The position numbers were made by a program, and so were the translations under genes. The notes under the pieces are model-generated. The model was not told the DNA's origin and searched no databases. It was given only the letters and a program-made list of their open reading frames with translations. From CANLBN01 sp047629215 (GTDB lineage: Bacteria > Pseudomonadota > Gammaproteobacteria > Pseudomonadales > Cellvibrionaceae), in contig JBLHWO010000007.1 of assembly GCA_047629215.1 (NCBI GenBank), positions 1 to 34,957 on the forward strand: a stretch of 34,957 bases of DNA, read 5' to 3'. Below, in pieces: positions 34,005 to 34,957 of this stretch. The stretch's first letter is position 1, and each line of letters begins with the position of its first letter.

Positions 34005-34957
34005 GTGGTGAATCGACCCAAGCCGGACGACTATTTTAAAGATTGGAAAGAACGTGAAGCCTTGGCAGAAGCCATGATTCCAATGATTGGTAAGCTTTAT
34101 CGTGAAAATAATGTAAAGGTCTATATTTACGGAAGACCACTGATTAATCGTTCAGTGATCGACATCATGAAGCATCATCGAGCGGTACGTCAGGTCGAAG
34201 AAAATGAACTATCGGAATTTGAGAGTTTCCCCATATTAAAGGCTATGACTGAGTTGGATATGGGTACAGCTCATATCGACTTGGGTAAATTGGCCGTTAA
34301 ATATATGGAAGCAGGTAAGCCCGCTGATGTTAAAGCCTGGGTGTCAGGAGAGTTAGTTGAATTTGTGGGTTCAAGTGATAAGCAATTAGCGGCACCACAA
34401 GATGTGGTGCTTTATGGTTTTGGCCGAATTGGCCGATTAATGGCGCGTTTGTTAATTGAGAAAACGGGCGGTGGCGATTTATTACGCCTAAAAGCAGTTG
34501 TCGTTCGTAATGGCGGCAAAGACGATATAATCAAGCGCGCTAGCTTGCTGCGTCGTGATTCGGTACACGGTAGCTTTAAGGGTACTATTCGAGTTGATGA
34601 AGACACCAATTCATTAATCTGTAATGGGTCTGAAATTAAAGTAATCTATGCGAATTCACCAGCAGAGGTTGACTATACAATCTATGGTATTAAAGACGCT
34701 ATTTTAGTTGATAATACAGGCGTATGGCGCGATGAAGACGGGTTATCCCAACACCTTAAGTGCCCAGGCATTAGTAAAGTATTATTAACTGCGCCGGGCA
34801 AAGGCGATATGAAAAATATTGTATTCGGTATCAACAATAATACTATTGAGTCTACGGATACCATTATCTCAGCAGCTTCTTGTACCACGAATGCTATTAC
34901 CCCGGTACTGAAAGCCATGATGGATAAATACGGCGTTAAACGCGGCCACGTCGAAAC
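34005..34957 (+). CDS. gap: Glyceraldehyde-3-phosphate dehydrogenase, long form (3' end outside window)
   Basis: The frame runs from GTG 34005 (AAAGG six bases upstream) off the window edge, giving ~317 residues. An N-terminal extension of ~130 residues (RPKPDDYFKDWKEREALAEA) precedes the NAD-binding domain, which starts VVLYGFGRIGRLMARLLIEK. The catalytic Cys is in SAASCTTNAITP. The extension is characteristic of the pseudomonad long form (~460-480 residues); the standard enzyme is ~335. GAPDH converts glyceraldehyde-3-phosphate to 1,3-bisphosphoglycerate with NAD. Truncation is only due to the window end. Start codon GTG, with a second GTG at 34008. Confidence 0.93.
   Translation, partial: MVNRPKPDDYFKDWKEREALAEAMIPMIGKLYRENNVKVYIYGRPLINRSVIDIMKHHRAVRQVEENELSEFESFPILKAMTELDMGTAHIDLGKLAVKYMEAGKPADVKAWVSGELVEFVGSSDKQLAAPQDVVLYGFGRIGRLMARLLIEKTGGGDLLRLKAVVVRNGGKDDIIKRASLLRRDSVHGSFKGTIRVDEDTNSLICNGSEIKVIYANSPAEVDYTIYGIKDAILVDNTGVWRDEDGLSQHLKCPGISKVLLTAPGKGDMKNIVFGINNNTIESTDTIISAASCTTNAITPVLKAMMDKYGVKRGHVE

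Noticed and set aside
1..34957. tRNA, rRNA or CRISPR loci
   Set aside because: I saw no cloverleaf with conserved TTCGANNC-type arm, no rRNA stretch and no true repeat-spacer array in any gap.

Overview
The window looks like a moderate-to-low GC gammaproteobacterial chromosome. Its right half (topA, a DUF6586 gene, sulA, lexA, nagZ, an hpt-like gene, a methylthioinosine phosphorylase, csiV, mfd and a long-form gap) matches my recollection of the gene neighbourhood in Pseudomonas and its relatives. Together with the EAL-HDOD, cheV and slt genes, this suggests Pseudomonadales or a Cellvibrionales-type lineage. The number of decayed IS fragments and broken genes in the left half suggests a genome that went through mobile-element expansion and gene loss; a host-associated lifestyle is possible but not shown.

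Layout. (a) 1-6302 carries a predicted peptide-ligase/transglutaminase cluster: the C-terminal part of a DUF2126 protein, a fused circularly permuted ATP-grasp/alpha-E protein and a transglutaminase-like protein. Between the first and second members lies 1.65 kb of foreign material: a terminator, a small VF530/DUF2132 gene, a decayed IS3-family fragment (minus) and a decayed IS30-family fragment (plus). (b) 6303-10863 holds a 512-codon Ser-rich protein (DUF5610-like), an unrecognised low-complexity protein with an internal repeat, and stacked relics of IS91 and IS3 transposases separated by a 157 bp inverted-repeat element. (c) 10864-14405 holds an intact chemoreceptor, then a Tn3-type transposase relic, a 25-codon relic of a second copy of the DUF5610-like gene, and a glutaredoxin-like (DUF836) gene broken by one stop. 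(d) 14406-20086 holds an EAL-HDOD protein divergent from cheV, slt convergent with cheV, and two small membrane-anchored proteins of unknown function. (e) 20404-34957 is housekeeping: topoisomerase I, the SOS pair lexA-sulA with three tandem LexA-box-like sites, NagZ, an MscS channel, purine and methylthio-nucleoside salvage, a cold-shock protein, CsiV-Mfd, an inverted-repeat element, and a gap gene cut by the window end.

How the genes work together. lexA-sulA forms the SOS repressor/division-inhibitor unit. Mfd and TopA add repair and topology functions, NagZ and Slt act in peptidoglycan recycling and turnover, and CsiV is linked to cell-wall synthesis. Hpt with the thioinosine phosphorylase fits a route from methylthioinosine to hypoxanthine to IMP. 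The MCP and CheV are chemotaxis components, and the EAL-HDOD protein is a likely signalling output protein.

For the 'undescribed system' question, the best candidates are the DUF2126 / ATP-grasp-alpha-E / transglutaminase cluster (predicted in the literature, substrate unknown), the 8364-9179 repeat protein, and the partly duplicated DUF5610-like gene. I see no clear new defence or mobile system.
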